A DNA stretch of 64,000 nucleotides from an uncultured Alistipes sp. (GCA_910577475.1 CAJTLJ010000004.1:44672-108671), one strand, 5' to 3'; shown: positions 53,308-62,163, numbered from the stretch's first letter. Notes: a model not told the origin generated them from the sequence alone. A program made the numbers and translations.

Positions 53308-54753
53308 TCATCTCCACCATTTGATAAAAAACAGCTGAATCAGTCCGAAGATCTCCAGACGCCCCAGCAGCATCAGCACCGTCGACGAGAATTTCAGCAC
53401 GGCGGGCAGGCCCGCATAGTTGTCCATCGAGCCCACGGCGCCGAATCCCGGGCCGACATTGCCGATGCAGGCGACGGCCGCCGAGAATCCTGTCTCCAGG
53501 TCGGTCCCGAAGAGGGTATTGAACAAGGTCCCCAGCAGAATGAGCAGCACGTAGATGACGATGAAGATCATCGCCGTGTGCACCACCTCGTCCTCCTGCA
53601 GCACGCCGTCCACCCGCACGCGGATGATGGCATTGGGGTGCTGCTGCAACTTCAGCCGGGCGCGCAGCGTCTTCACGGCCAGCAGCAGCCGGTTCATCTT
53701 CACGCCGCCCGAGGTCGACCCCGCGCACGCGCAAACGATCGATCCGAATATCAGGATCACGATGGCGAACGAGGTCCACGCATTCGTGTCGGCCGTGGCG
53801 AATCCGGAGGAGGTTACAAGCGAAACGAACTGGAAAATGGCATAGCGGAACGCGACGAAGAAGTCGCCGTAGATTCCGCCCATCCAGAGGCTCAGGGCGA
53901 TCAGCAGCGATCCGCCAACGAGGAACAGCAGGTAGGAACGGGCCACCTCGGAACGCAACACGTTGTTCGAGCGGCCCGACACGGTGGCGTAGATCAATCC
54001 GAAGTGGATACCCGCCACGGTCATCACGCCAATCAGAATGGTCTCGATCAGGGGGCTATTGAAGTAGGCCACGCTCAGGTTTTTGGTAGAAAAGCCGCTG
54101 GTGGCCGCCGCCGACATGGCATGGGTCAGGGCATCGAACCAGTTCATGCCCGCCATCTTCAGCAGCAGGAGAGCCGTCAGGGTGAGACCGCAGTAGACCA
54201 CCAGCAGGATCTGCACGATCCGCTGCGTCCGGTAGTGATAGTCGTCCTTAGCCATGGAGGAGAGCTCCACATTCGAGAGTATCTTCTTCGAGCGCCCCAT
54301 GGAGGGGAGGATCAGCAGGGCGAACATCACCACGCCGATACCGCCGATCCAGGTCGACGACATGCGCCAGAAGTTCAAGCCGCGCGGAAGCGCCTCGATA
54401 TCCTGCAGGATGGTCGCTCCGGTGGTCGTCAGTCCGGACACGCTCTCGAACCAGGCGTTGATGAGCGAAAACTCGCCGCCCCACATCAGATAGGGGAACA
54501 TGCTGACGATGCAGGCGACGAGCCACGACCCTACGACGATGCAGTACCCCTCCTTGCTGTTGATCTGCTCGGGCCTATCGACGAAGATGAGCGGGAAACT
54601 GCCCAGCAGAATCGTCAGCAGGGCCGACAGCAGCAGCGGGTAGTACGACGAATCGGGGCCCGACACCCAGGCGATGCCTGCGCTGACGAGCATGAACGCC
54701 GCGAAAAAGAGCATCACCATACCGATGTATCGCAAGACGACATTGAACCGCAT
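53308..54753 (-). CDS. trkH: TrkH-family potassium uptake channel subunit
   Basis: Membrane protein of 481 aa with four pore repeats. The selectivity-filter loops include VSGLTTTGATI, AAATSGFST, VTSSGFATA and IGNVGPGFG. It conducts K+ and normally needs a cytosolic TrkA ring, which is not in this window. It lies 18 bp downstream of an orphan 4-helix/HAMP sensor gene and overlaps or abuts the SPOR gene, forming a three-gene unit. Confidence 0.94.
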   Translation of the reverse strand: MRFNVVLRYIGMVMLFFAAFMLVSAGIAWVSGPDSSYYPLLLSALLTILLGSFPLIFVDRPEQINSKEGYCIVVGSWLVACIVSMFPYLMWGGEFSLINAWFESVSGLTTTGATILQDIEALPRGLNFWRMSSTWIGGIGVVMFALLILPSMGRSKKILSNVELSSMAKDDYHYRTQRIVQILLVVYCGLTLTALLLLKMAGMNWFDALTHAMSAAATSGFSTKNLSVAYFNSPLIETILIGVMTVAGIHFGLIYATVSGRSNNVLRSEVARSYLLFLVGGSLLIALSLWMGGIYGDFFVAFRYAIFQFVSLVTSSGFATADTNAWTSFAIVILIFGSIVCACAGSTSGGVKMNRLLLAVKTLRARLKLQQHPNAIIRVRVDGVLQEDEVVHTAMIFIVIYVLLILLGTLFNTLFGTDLETGFSAAVACIGNVGPGFGAVGSMDNYAGLPAVLKFSSTVLMLLGRLEIFGLIQLFFIKWWR

Positions 54754-54771
54754 ACGCTCCTGACTTTTACT

Positions 54772-55620
54772 TTAATTCTGCTGCGAACGGGAACGCCCGA
54801 TCAGCTGGTCGATCTTCTCCTGCAATTCGGCCAACTCGTCCTGAAAGTCGCCCTTCGGCCTGAAAGGGAGCCGGAACTGCAGCCACTCGCCCAGGCTGCG
54901 GTTGATCCGCACGATGGGATTCACGCAGTAGAGCATCATGAAATAGTAGAGCAGCAGCACGATGGCGATCATCACCAGCAGCGAGATCAGCACGGGGGTC
55001 ACGGCCCGGTAGGCGTTCTTCTTCATCTGCTCGGTCCGGGGAGCCAGCGAGCTCTGTGTCGAGGTCATGTAGGTCTGAATGGCCCCGGTCAGCCGCCGGT
55101 AGAGCTTGTCGTACTGCTCCTGGGCGACGAAATCGGCCACCGTAGGGGCCGGGGCCACCACGACGGTGGAGTCCACGCCTCCGATCTTCATCGCGAGCGA
55201 ATCGACCACCTCCTCCACGGCGGGCTTCCGCGTCCGCTGCTCGTTGAAATCCGTCAGAAACCGGTCCGTCAGCAACCGCAGCTCGGTCGTGGCGAAGGCC
55301 AGCGAGTCGAGGAAAGTCTTGTCCACGGCCTCCAGCTGCGCCACCGAGAGGGTCTGTTCGAGCCGGGTCATGTTGGCCCGGCACAGGCTGTCGTACTCCG
55401 CCTCGCGGAACACCGAGAGCCGGATGAAGGCCATATTCTGTTCATGGGCGGCGTCGAGCATCTCCTTCGCCAGCTCGATGTTGCGCTGGTTCGCCTTCAG
55501 AATCTCGTCCGTGGCCCGGCTCAGGTGGTTCAGCTCGAAAAAGGAGAGCATCCCCGAGAAGAAGAGCAGACAGACGATGCTCAAGAACCCGACGGTCACC
55601 CGTTTCCGTATTCCCTTCAT
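54772..55620 (-). CDS. Orphan 4-helix-bundle/HAMP sensor without output domain
   Basis: Protein of 282 aa from ATG 55620 (MKGIRKRVTVGFLSIVC); longer starts overlap or crowd the -7 box at 55645. TM1 is about residues 8-28, a helical periplasmic domain about 30-205 (RATDEILKANQRNIELAKEM) resembles 4HB_MCP/CHASE3 sensors, and TM2 about 208-232. A HAMP-like segment (VNPIVRINRSLGEW) then runs into a short coiled tail with no kinase, methyl-accepting or cyclase domain. It precedes trkH by 18 bp. Function unknown; it may relay an envelope or ionic signal to TrkH. Confidence 0.85.
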   Translation of the reverse strand: MKGIRKRVTVGFLSIVCLLFFSGMLSFFELNHLSRATDEILKANQRNIELAKEMLDAAHEQNMAFIRLSVFREAEYDSLCRANMTRLEQTLSVAQLEAVDKTFLDSLAFATTELRLLTDRFLTDFNEQRTRKPAVEEVVDSLAMKIGGVDSTVVVAPAPTVADFVAQEQYDKLYRRLTGAIQTYMTSTQSSLAPRTEQMKKNAYRAVTPVLISLLVMIAIVLLLYYFMMLYCVNPIVRINRSLGEWLQFRLPFRPKGDFQDELAELQEKIDQLIGRSRSQQN

Positions 55621-55644
55621 AATTTCCCGTTGCATTATTTTTAA

Positions 55645-55652
55645 CAAAGGTA
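55645..55652 (-). promoter_or_regulatory. -7 box of the sensor-trkH-SPOR unit
   Basis: TACCTTTG (TAnnTTTG) on the minus strand, 24 bp upstream of ATG 55620. Confidence 0.65.
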
Positions 55653-55667
55653 ATCAAATTATCCGGA

Positions 55668-56957
55668 TTATTCCACTATTTCGCCCGTCAGATCGTGGTT
55701 TTCATCCATCCCGGTCAGCCGCACGCGGGTAATCGTATTGATGCGCGAACGGTCGTAGGGAGCCTTCACCCGGCGATAATTGCCCGTATAACCGAACATC
55801 ATGCCACCGCGCACCGTGCTCTCGAACAAAACCTCCTGCACCGTGCCGATCCCGCGCCGGCAGAAGTCGGCATGCAGCCTGCGGCAGAGCTCCTCCAGCC
55901 GCTCGACCCGCTGCGTCGCCACCGACGACTGCACCTTGTCCGGAAAGTCGACCGCCGGCGTGCCGGGCCGCTCCGAAAAGGGGAAGATGTGCAGGTAGGC
56001 CGGAGCGATGCTCTCCAGAAACCGGCAGGTCGTCTCGAAATCGGCCTCCGTCTCGCCCGGGAATCCGACGATCACGTCGATGCCGATGAAGGCATCGGGC
56101 ATCGAACGGCGGACCGACGCGATCCGGTCGGCGAACCGGGCCGTGGTATAGCGCCGGCGCATCCGTGCCAGCACGCTGTCCGATCCGCTCTGCAGCGGGA
56201 TGTGGAAATGGTGCTGGAACTTGGGCGAAGCGGCACAGAAGGCGATGATCTCATCGGTCAGCAGGTTGGGCTCGATCGAGGAGATGCGGTACCGTTCGAT
56301 GCCCTCCACCTCGTTCAACGCCTTCAGCAGGTCCAGGAAACTCTCGCCGGTCGTGCGTCCGAAGTCGCCCGTGTTGACCCCCGTGATGACGATCTCCTTC
56401 TGTCCCTCGGCGGCGATCTGCCGGGCCATCCCGACCAGATCGGCGACAGGCAGGTTGCGGCTCGACCCGCGGGCATAGTGAATGGTGCAGTAGGCGCAGC
56501 AGTAGTCGCAGCCGTCCTGCACCTTCAGAAAGGTGCGCGTGCGGTCATTGGTCGAGAAGGCCGCGAAAAAGCGGGTCAGCGAATCGGTCTCGCAGGAGTA
56601 GATCTCGGTCTTGCCCGACAATTCGACCACCCGTTTGTACAAATCGCCCTTGTCGTTGTTGCTCAATACCAAAGAGACCCCTTCGATACGGGCTATCTCC
56701 TGCGGTTTCAGCTGGGCGTAGCAGCCCGTGACGGCGATGAGCGCCTTCGGGTTGCGGCGATGGATCCGCCGGATCAGGTTGCGGCATTTCTTGTCGGCGT
56801 GTTCGGTGACCGAACAGCTGTTGATGACGCAGATGTCGGCTTCAGCTTCGGAGCTCACCCGCTCGAAGCCCTCCTGCTCGAATTGGCGGGCGAAAGTGGA
56901 ACTCTCCGAAAAGTTGAGTTTGCAGCCCAATGTATGAAAACTGACGCGACGCGGCAT
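55668..56957 (-). CDS. mtaB: tRNA t6A37 methylthiotransferase MtaB
   Basis: Radical SAM methylthiotransferase of 429 aa that converts t6A37 to ms2t6A in tRNAs decoding ANN codons. The N-terminal UPF0004 domain supplies cluster cysteines C12 (LGCKLNFSE), C48 (INSCSVTE) and C79 (TGCYAQ). The radical SAM cluster is C150, C154 and C157 in DGCDYCCAYC. A short TRAM-like region ends the protein. The LGCKxN start and length indicate MtaB over MiaB or RimO. Confidence 0.93.
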   Translation of the reverse strand: MPRRVSFHTLGCKLNFSESSTFARQFEQEGFERVSSEAEADICVINSCSVTEHADKKCRNLIRRIHRRNPKALIAVTGCYAQLKPQEIARIEGVSLVLSNNDKGDLYKRVVELSGKTEIYSCETDSLTRFFAAFSTNDRTRTFLKVQDGCDYCCAYCTIHYARGSSRNLPVADLVGMARQIAAEGQKEIVITGVNTGDFGRTTGESFLDLLKALNEVEGIERYRISSIEPNLLTDEIIAFCAASPKFQHHFHIPLQSGSDSVLARMRRRYTTARFADRIASVRRSMPDAFIGIDVIVGFPGETEADFETTCRFLESIAPAYLHIFPFSERPGTPAVDFPDKVQSSVATQRVERLEELCRRLHADFCRRGIGTVQEVLFESTVRGGMMFGYTGNYRRVKAPYDRSRINTITRVRLTGMDENHDLTGEIVE

Positions 56958-57032
56958 GGTTCGTAGGGTTCGTTATAACGTGAAATATCGGGCGAATTTA
57001 CGAAATATGTGTAAAAAAAGGAAAAGTTTTTC

Positions 57033-57040
57033 TATTTTTG
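57033..57040 (+). promoter_or_regulatory. -7 box of the metal permease operon
   Basis: TATTTTTG lies 35 bp upstream of ATG 57076 in an AT-rich stretch. Confidence 0.7.
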
Positions 57041-57075
57041 TCAACTCTAAAAATTCAGGAAGAAGCGAACGAGCG

Positions 57076-57909
57076 ATGGAATTTTTCAACGACGTCATGC
57101 AATACGCCTATCTGAGACACGCCCTTTGGGCGTGTCTGCTGTCGGGTATCGTCTGCGGGGTGGTCGGCACCTACATCGTCTGCCGGCGCATGGTCTTCCT
57201 CTCGGGCGGCATCACGCACGCCTCGTTCGGCGGCCTGGGCATCGCCTTCTATTTCGGACTGAACCCCATCCTCGGCGCCACGCTCTTCGCCGTGCTGTCG
57301 GCCCTGGGAATCGAGTGGGCCAGCCAGCGGGGACGCATCCGCGAGGACTCGGCCATCGGCATCATCTGGTCGGTCGGCATGGCCGTCGGCGCCCTCTTCA
57401 TGGCCCTGCGCCCGGGCTATACCTCGGGCGACCTCTCCAACTACCTCTTCGGCAGCATCATCACCGTAACGGCGTGGGACGTGCGGGCGCTGGCGCTGCT
57501 GACGGCCGTCATCCTGCTCGGGGCGGTCTGCTGGCTGCGGCCCGTCATGTACACCGCATTCGACCGGGAGTTCGCCGCCAGCCAGGGCATCCCGACGCGG
57601 ACCGTCTCCTACGTCATGTCGGCGCTCATCGCACTGGCAATCGTCCTCTCGATCCGCATCATGGGCATCGTGCTGCTGCTGTCGCTGCTGACCCTGCCGG
57701 TCGCCATCGTCGACACGCTTTCGAAGTCCTATCGCAGGCTGACCCTCTTCGCGCCGCTGACGGCCATGGCGGGAAACGTCGCGGGGCTGATCGTCAGCTA
57801 CGAAGCGGAGGTGCCCCCCGGCGCCGCCATAATATTTACCCTCACTTTGACGCTTATTGCTGTAAAGTTATTAACTTTGTATCGCACAAAAACGCAGGAG
57901 AGCCGATGA
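57076..57909 (+). CDS. Metal ABC transporter permease (ZnuB/MntB type)
   Basis: Protein of 277 aa with about eight TM segments. Start 57076 (MEFFNDVMQYAYLRHALWACLL) is preferred over the longer frame because the -7 box lies between them. ABC-3 family features are the conserved VCRRMVFLSGGITHASFGGLG, the DSAIGIIWS segment and RIMGIVLLLSLLTLPVAIV. It imports Zn2+, Mn2+ or Fe2+. No ATPase or binding protein is adjacent, so it uses partners encoded elsewhere. The stop overlaps the next start (ATGA). Confidence 0.9.
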   Translation: MEFFNDVMQYAYLRHALWACLLSGIVCGVVGTYIVCRRMVFLSGGITHASFGGLGIAFYFGLNPILGATLFAVLSALGIEWASQRGRIREDSAIGIIWSVGMAVGALFMALRPGYTSGDLSNYLFGSIITVTAWDVRALALLTAVILLGAVCWLRPVMYTAFDREFAASQGIPTRTVSYVMSALIALAIVLSIRIMGIVLLLSLLTLPVAIVDTLSKSYRRLTLFAPLTAMAGNVAGLIVSYEAEVPPGAAIIFTLTLTLIAVKLLTLYRTKTQESR

Positions 57910-59372
57910 AAACCATCCATAAACTCGTACTCAAGTCCTATCTGGGTCCCCTGGTCATGACCTTTTTCATCATCATGTTCATCCTGCTGATGAACATCCT
58001 GTGGCGGTACATCGACGAGCTGGTAGGCAAGGGTCTGAGCATGGGCATCATCCTCGAACTGCTGAGCTACGCGCTGATTACCATGCTCCCGATGGGTCTG
58101 CCGCTCATCATGCTGCTGGCCGCCATCATGACGATGGGCAATCTGGGAGAGAACTACGAACTGCTGGCCATGAAATCGGCCGGCATGTCGCTGCCCCGGA
58201 TCATGAAGCCGCTCACCGTCGTGGTGAGCATCGTCGCCATCGCCAGCTTCTTTCTGGTAAACAACCTCGTTCCCTACTCCTACAAGCAGATGTACAGCCT
58301 GCGCTACGACATCCGCAAGCAGAAGCAGACCATCGAATTCCAGGACGGTCTGTTCTTCAACGGCATCGAGGACATGAGCATCCGCGTCGGCCACCAGAAC
58401 CCCGAAACGGGCCTGCTGACCGACGTGCTGATCTACGACAACCGGACCTCGAACGGCAACATGACGACCACGATGGCCGATTCAGGCTACATCCGGCTCT
58501 CGGACGACAAGAAATTCCTGCGCGTCACCCTCTACAACGGCGAGACCTACGAACAGACGCGCAGCGGCCAGAACTGGTACGCGAAGAGCGCCCTGAGCCG
58601 CCACGTCTTCGATCTGCAGAAGATCAACATCCCGATGGAGGGCTTCGACATGGCCCGCACCGACGCCGAGCTCTATTCCAACGCCCAGACGAAGAACATC
58701 GCCGAGCTGGAGAACGACATCCAGACACTGGAGCTGACGGTGAACTCCGCCACGACCCGCTCCTACGAGCCGCTGCTCAAAGAGCAGCTGTTCCAGAAGG
58801 ACAACACCGTGCTGGCCCTGCCCGACAGCCTGATGTACGACAAGGAGGGCTTCTCGCCCGTCGAGGCGCTGGACTCCATCGCCCGGCTGGACATCCGGAC
58901 CCGGGAGAAGATCTGGAACACGGCCCGCAACCGCGCCAAAGGTTCGCGCAACATGTTCTCGTTCGACGAGAGTGCAGCCAAGGAGTCGCTCAACCAGCTC
59001 TATCGCAGCAAGGTGGAGTGGCACCGAAAGATCTCGCTGCCCGTCTCCATCATGATCTTCTTTCTGATCGGCGCCCCGCTGGGCGCCATCATTCGCAAGG
59101 GCGGTCTGGGCATGCCGATCGTGATCTCGATCATCTTCTTCGTGATCTACTACATCATCTCCCTGACGGGCGAGAAGATGGCGAAGGAGGGTACCTGGGA
59201 GGCGATCTACGGCATGTGGCTCTCGGCCTTCATCCTGGCCCCCATCGCCGTCTACCTCACCTACCAGGCCACCAACGACTCGGGACTGCTCGATCTGGAC
59301 TGGTACATCGGCAAGTACAAGCACTTCAAGGAGAAGCTCCGGGCGCACCGGGAAGCCAAACGAAACAAATAA
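57906..59372 (+). CDS. LptF/LptG (YjgP/YjgQ) family lipopolysaccharide export permease
   Basis: Protein of 488 aa: three N-terminal TM helices (about 12-125, LVLKSYLGPLVMTFFIIMFI, LPLIMLLAAIMTMGNLGE), a large periplasmic jellyroll-like region extended by a helical insertion (about 130-370), and three C-terminal TM helices (ISLPVSIMIFFLIGAPLGAIIRKGGLG in part). It extracts LPS or lipooligosaccharide from the inner membrane with LptB/LptC. It is translationally coupled to the metal permease gene. LptF versus LptG cannot be decided. Confidence 0.92.
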   Translation: MKTIHKLVLKSYLGPLVMTFFIIMFILLMNILWRYIDELVGKGLSMGIILELLSYALITMLPMGLPLIMLLAAIMTMGNLGENYELLAMKSAGMSLPRIMKPLTVVVSIVAIASFFLVNNLVPYSYKQMYSLRYDIRKQKQTIEFQDGLFFNGIEDMSIRVGHQNPETGLLTDVLIYDNRTSNGNMTTTMADSGYIRLSDDKKFLRVTLYNGETYEQTRSGQNWYAKSALSRHVFDLQKINIPMEGFDMARTDAELYSNAQTKNIAELENDIQTLELTVNSATTRSYEPLLKEQLFQKDNTVLALPDSLMYDKEGFSPVEALDSIARLDIRTREKIWNTARNRAKGSRNMFSFDESAAKESLNQLYRSKVEWHRKISLPVSIMIFFLIGAPLGAIIRKGGLGMPIVISIIFFVIYYIISLTGEKMAKEGTWEAIYGMWLSAFILAPIAVYLTYQATNDSGLLDLDWYIGKYKHFKEKLRAHREAKRNK

Positions 59373-59377
59373 CCGAC

Positions 59378-60355
59378 ATGAACGCAAAGGATTTACGTAT
59401 CGTATTCATGGGTACGCCCGAATTCGCCGTGCCCTCGCTGCGGGCGCTGGCCGACGGGGGGTACAACATCGTGGCCGTAGTCACCACGCCCGACAAGCCC
59501 GCCGGCCGCGGCCGGAAACTGCACGAGAGCGACGTCAAGATCGCAGCCCGGGAGCTGGGCCTGCCGGTCCTCCAGCCCGAGAAGCTGAAGGCTCCGGAGT
59601 TCGTGGAGGCCATGCGGGCGCTGCAACCCGACCTGGGGGTGGTGATCGCCTTCCGCATGCTCCCCGAGGTGATCTGGCGGATGCCGAAACTGGGCACCTT
59701 CAACCTCCATGCGGCCCTGCTGCCGCAGTATCGGGGTGCCGCCCCGATCAACTGGGCCATCATCAACGGCGAGCGGGAAACGGGTCTGACAACCTTTCTG
59801 CTCAACCACGAAATCGACAAGGGGGCCATCATCGACCGGCTGCGCATGCCCATCGGGGAGGAGGACACCGTCGGCACGATGTACGAAAAGCTGATGGCAG
59901 CAGGGGTCGGTCTGGTGCTCGACACGGTGGACAGGATCGCCGCGGGGAGCATCGCCCCGACAGAACAGCAGTTCGTCGACGAAAGCACGCTGCGACCGGC
60001 TCCGAAAATCTTCAAGGAGGACTGCCGGATCGACTGGTCCTGGAACGGCCGGAGGATCATCGACTTCATCCGGGGGCTCTCTCCCTATCCCTCGGCGTGG
60101 AGCGAGCTTCGCCGCGACGGACACGAGCCGCTGAACGTCAAGGTATTCAGCGCCCGTTTCGAGCCGAAGCCGACGGACGCACTCCCGGGCACGATCCGCT
60201 CCGACCGGCGCGACACGATCTCGGTAGCCTGCGCCGACGGCTGGATCGACCTTCTGGACCTCCAGCTGGCCGGCAAGAAACGCATAACGACGCACGATCT
60301 GCTGCTGGGTTTCCGCGAGATCGAAGAGTACGCATTCCCTTCGGTGCGCGAATAG
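59378..60355 (+). CDS. fmt: Methionyl-tRNA formyltransferase
   Basis: Protein of 325 aa from ATG 59378 (MNAKDLRIVFMGTPEFAVPSL). It formylates initiator Met-tRNA. The formyl-THF-binding block has NLHAALLPQYRGAAPINWAI (NxH motif) and the catalytic aspartate is in NHEIDKGAII. The C-terminal OB domain (about 210-320) binds the tRNA acceptor. It follows the LptF/G gene by 5 bp. Confidence 0.96.
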   Translation: MNAKDLRIVFMGTPEFAVPSLRALADGGYNIVAVVTTPDKPAGRGRKLHESDVKIAARELGLPVLQPEKLKAPEFVEAMRALQPDLGVVIAFRMLPEVIWRMPKLGTFNLHAALLPQYRGAAPINWAIINGERETGLTTFLLNHEIDKGAIIDRLRMPIGEEDTVGTMYEKLMAAGVGLVLDTVDRIAAGSIAPTEQQFVDESTLRPAPKIFKEDCRIDWSWNGRRIIDFIRGLSPYPSAWSELRRDGHEPLNVKVFSARFEPKPTDALPGTIRSDRRDTISVACADGWIDLLDLQLAGKKRITTHDLLLGFREIEEYAFPSVRE

Positions 60356-60428
60356 GGGAGCACCCACTCCGAACGGTCCCGACGTGCGCATTTTCCGTCT
60401 GCACGACCGTCGGAATCCTTTCTATTAC

Positions 60429-60479
60429 GCCTCCGCAGCTCGATATGTCAGAACCGATGTCATATCGAGCTGCGGAGGC
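60429..60479 (+). terminator. 19-bp hairpin after fmt
   Basis: A perfect 19-bp inverted repeat (60429-60447 with 60461-60479) with a 13-nt loop lies 74 bp past fmt. No T-run follows; terminator function is inferred. Confidence 0.65.
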
Positions 60480-60537
60480 TGTGTTTCCTTTTGGTACATG
60501 ATTTGTTCGGAAAAGGAAAACCTTAAATTTCACCGAC

Positions 60538-61080
60538 ATGAACACAAGTACCAAAAAAACGTCGAAGAGCAAGAACGAGCAGACGACGCAGGCGGAGTTC
60601 CACGAATTTTTCGTCGAGCAGATGAAAGATATTTACTGGGCCGAACAGCACCTGATAAAGGGGTTGCAGAAGATGGCCGGTGCGGCTACCAGCCTCCAGT
60701 TGAAAAAGGCCTTCGAGAAGCACTACACCGAGAGCCAGAAGCAGATCTGCGAGGTCGAACAGATCTTCGAACTGCTGGGCGAGAAGCCCTCCGCCAAGCG
60801 CTGCGCCGCCATGGCCGGCCTGCTCGAGGAGGCCGAGGAGATGATTCAGGACACGGAGCGCAACAGTTTCGTGCGCGACGCCGGTCTGATTCTGGCCGCC
60901 CAGAAGTCCGAGCACTACGAAATCGCCACCTACGGCACCCTAAAGGCGCTCGCCGCCTATCTGCCGGAGAAGAAGGTAGCCAAGATGCTGTCGAAGATTC
61001 TGGAGGGCGAGAAGAAGACCGATGCCGCACTGACCTGCCTGGCGGAGGATTTCATCAACGAATGCGCCGCCGTCGAATAG
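60538..61080 (+). CDS. DUF892 (YciE/YciF-like) ferritin-like protein
   Basis: Helical protein of 180 aa with a Lys/Thr-rich N-terminal tail and a ferritin-like four-helix bundle. Family motifs are FHEFFVEQMKDIYWAEQHLIKGL, HYTESQKQICEVEQIFELLG, LILAAQKSEHYEIATYGTL and the terminal EDFINECA. The family is induced by general or osmotic stress; metal binding is likely but the activity is unknown. Monocistronic, with a textbook terminator 33 bp after the stop. Confidence 0.92.
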   Translation: MNTSTKKTSKSKNEQTTQAEFHEFFVEQMKDIYWAEQHLIKGLQKMAGAATSLQLKKAFEKHYTESQKQICEVEQIFELLGEKPSAKRCAAMAGLLEEAEEMIQDTERNSFVRDAGLILAAQKSEHYEIATYGTLKALAAYLPEKKVAKMLSKILEGEKKTDAALTCLAEDFINECAAVE

Positions 61081-61112
61081 CGAAAAAGAGAACCGACGGC
61101 TTCTCGCCGTAC

Positions 61113-61143
61113 AAGCGCGTCCGCTCGGGACGCGCTTTTTTTT
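61113..61143 (+). terminator. Intrinsic terminator of the DUF892 gene
   Basis: A 10-bp stem AAGCGCGTCC/GGACGCGCTT with a 5-nt loop is followed directly by T residues to 61143. Confidence 0.93.
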
Positions 61144-61179
61144 ACCATTCCGGAACGCTTCATTCTGAATATTTTTTTC

Positions 61180-61187
61180 TATTTTTG
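61180..61187 (+). promoter_or_regulatory. -7 box of the structured RNA / secreted protein unit
   Basis: TATTTTTG in an AT-rich tract downstream of the DUF892 terminator. It would start a leader of about 310 nt before the next gene. Confidence 0.65.
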
Positions 61188-61194
61188 TCAAATA

Positions 61195-61462
61195 ACAAAA
61201 TCGTTTTGCCTATGAAGAGATAACCCGAACAGAATCACAGATTCCGAAGAATCCTTTCAAGTGCCGCCCGTACTGAAAACGCCGGCACAAACATATAAAA
61301 AGCGTTAGCTTTATCTCTTGCTTTCTGAAACTTCGCAACTTTCAAAAGTAACCAAGAGTAAGGCGTAAACGCTCACGTTTCTACGTGGGCTTTACTCATT
61401 ATTCGGTTACAAGGTATTGCGAAGACCTCAGAAAGCGAACAGGAGTTCAGCCTGCGTTTTTT
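61195..61462 (+). ncRNA. Structured leader RNA or small RNA with its own terminator
   Basis: The 427-bp gap 61081-61507 holds a long nested fold. Pairs, from outside in: GCTTTCTGA 61320-61328 with TCAGAAAGC 61428-61436; CTTCGCAA 61331-61338 with TTGCGAAG 61417-61424; GTAACC 61348-61353 with GGTTAC 61405-61410; GAGTAA 61356-61361 with TTACTC 61392-61397; then an inner hairpin CACGT/ACGTG. A CAGG/CCTG hairpin followed by TTTTTT (61440-61462) closes it like a terminator. It could be an attenuator for the next gene or a separate small RNA. The start coordinate is inferred from the -7 box. Confidence 0.6.
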
Positions 61463-61507
61463 ATGTGTTCCGCTTTCAAAAAACGTATCATGAACACTAA
61501 CAAAACC

Positions 61508-62074
61508 ATGAAAAAGACTTTCATTCTGATTCCGCTGCTCCTCCTGCTGGTCTCCACGGCCGCCGCCCAGGAGAATGTGACCGTCGCCGAACCCGAGTTC
61601 ATCGGCGAAGTACTCGTCGTCGATGAGAACGGCTCGGCCGAACTGCTCGAAAAACAGACCGTTCTGGTCCAGACCCGCATGGGAGCGGGGGTCTATTTGG
61701 CCGGTATCGGCAAGGCCAAGACGAAGATTCTGCTCGACGGTGCCGCAGCACCCACCCGGCTGAAATCCGGCGACCGGTTCCGGTTCATCATCAAAGCCGT
61801 CGACAACAGAACCGACCCGATGGCCATTATCAGCATCTTCTCGCTGAAGGCCACGAAGAAAAACCGCTCGGCCGAAATCTCCTCGGTCAGCACCTTCGGC
61901 AGCGTCAAGTCCAACAAACTGCAATATCTGCCCTTCACCGCTGCGAAGCACGGCGAAAGCTCTTACCTGATTACGCTCAAAGAGCAGCCTGCGGGCGAGT
62001 ACGGCATTACGGTACGCAACCCCAACCACGAGGACGAGAAGCAGATGATCGTATCCTCCTTCGCTATCGAATAG
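61508..62074 (+). CDS. Small secreted protein of unknown function
   Basis: Protein of 188 aa from ATG 61508 (MKKTFILIPLLLLLVSTAAAQ, signal peptide); ATG 61490, six codons earlier, is possible. The longer frame from 61385 reads through the structured RNA and is rejected. The mature protein is beta-rich: a first half with GEVLVVDENGSAELLEKQ and RMGAGVYLAGIGKAKTKI, a second half with FRFIIKAVDNRTDPM, and a closing GEYGITVRNPNHEDEKQ. No catalytic motif or lipobox. I recall similar proteins in Bacteroidales but no functional assignment. It lies downstream of a long leader with a terminator-like hairpin. Confidence 0.85.
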   Translation: MKKTFILIPLLLLLVSTAAAQENVTVAEPEFIGEVLVVDENGSAELLEKQTVLVQTRMGAGVYLAGIGKAKTKILLDGAAAPTRLKSGDRFRFIIKAVDNRTDPMAIISIFSLKATKKNRSAEISSVSTFGSVKSNKLQYLPFTAAKHGESSYLITLKEQPAGEYGITVRNPNHEDEKQMIVSSFAIE

Positions 62075-62109
62075 CGACTGCGGTTTCGGCGGCCGGAACC
62101 GGCGATACG

Positions 62110-62146
62110 AAAAGAACGGGGAGCCAGCTGGCTCCCCGATTCTTTT
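62110..62146. terminator. Bidirectional terminator
   Basis: AAAAGAA plus CGGGGAGCC pairs with GGCTCCCCG plus TTCTTTT around an AGCT loop, with one bulged A. A-rich and T-rich arms allow use from both sides: the secreted protein gene and the convergent oxidoreductase operon. Confidence 0.9.
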
Positions 62147-62163
62147 GTTCGGCGGACGGACAT

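Noticed and set aside
54772..55647. Degenerate histidine kinase interpretation of the 4-helix/HAMP protein
   Set aside because: No H-box or ATPase motif is present after the HAMP-like segment, and the next gene (trkH) follows directly, so there is no frameshifted kinase remnant.
61385..61507. N-terminal extension of the small secreted protein
   Set aside because: It reads through the 3' part of the structured RNA and its terminator hairpin, and would bury the signal peptide.
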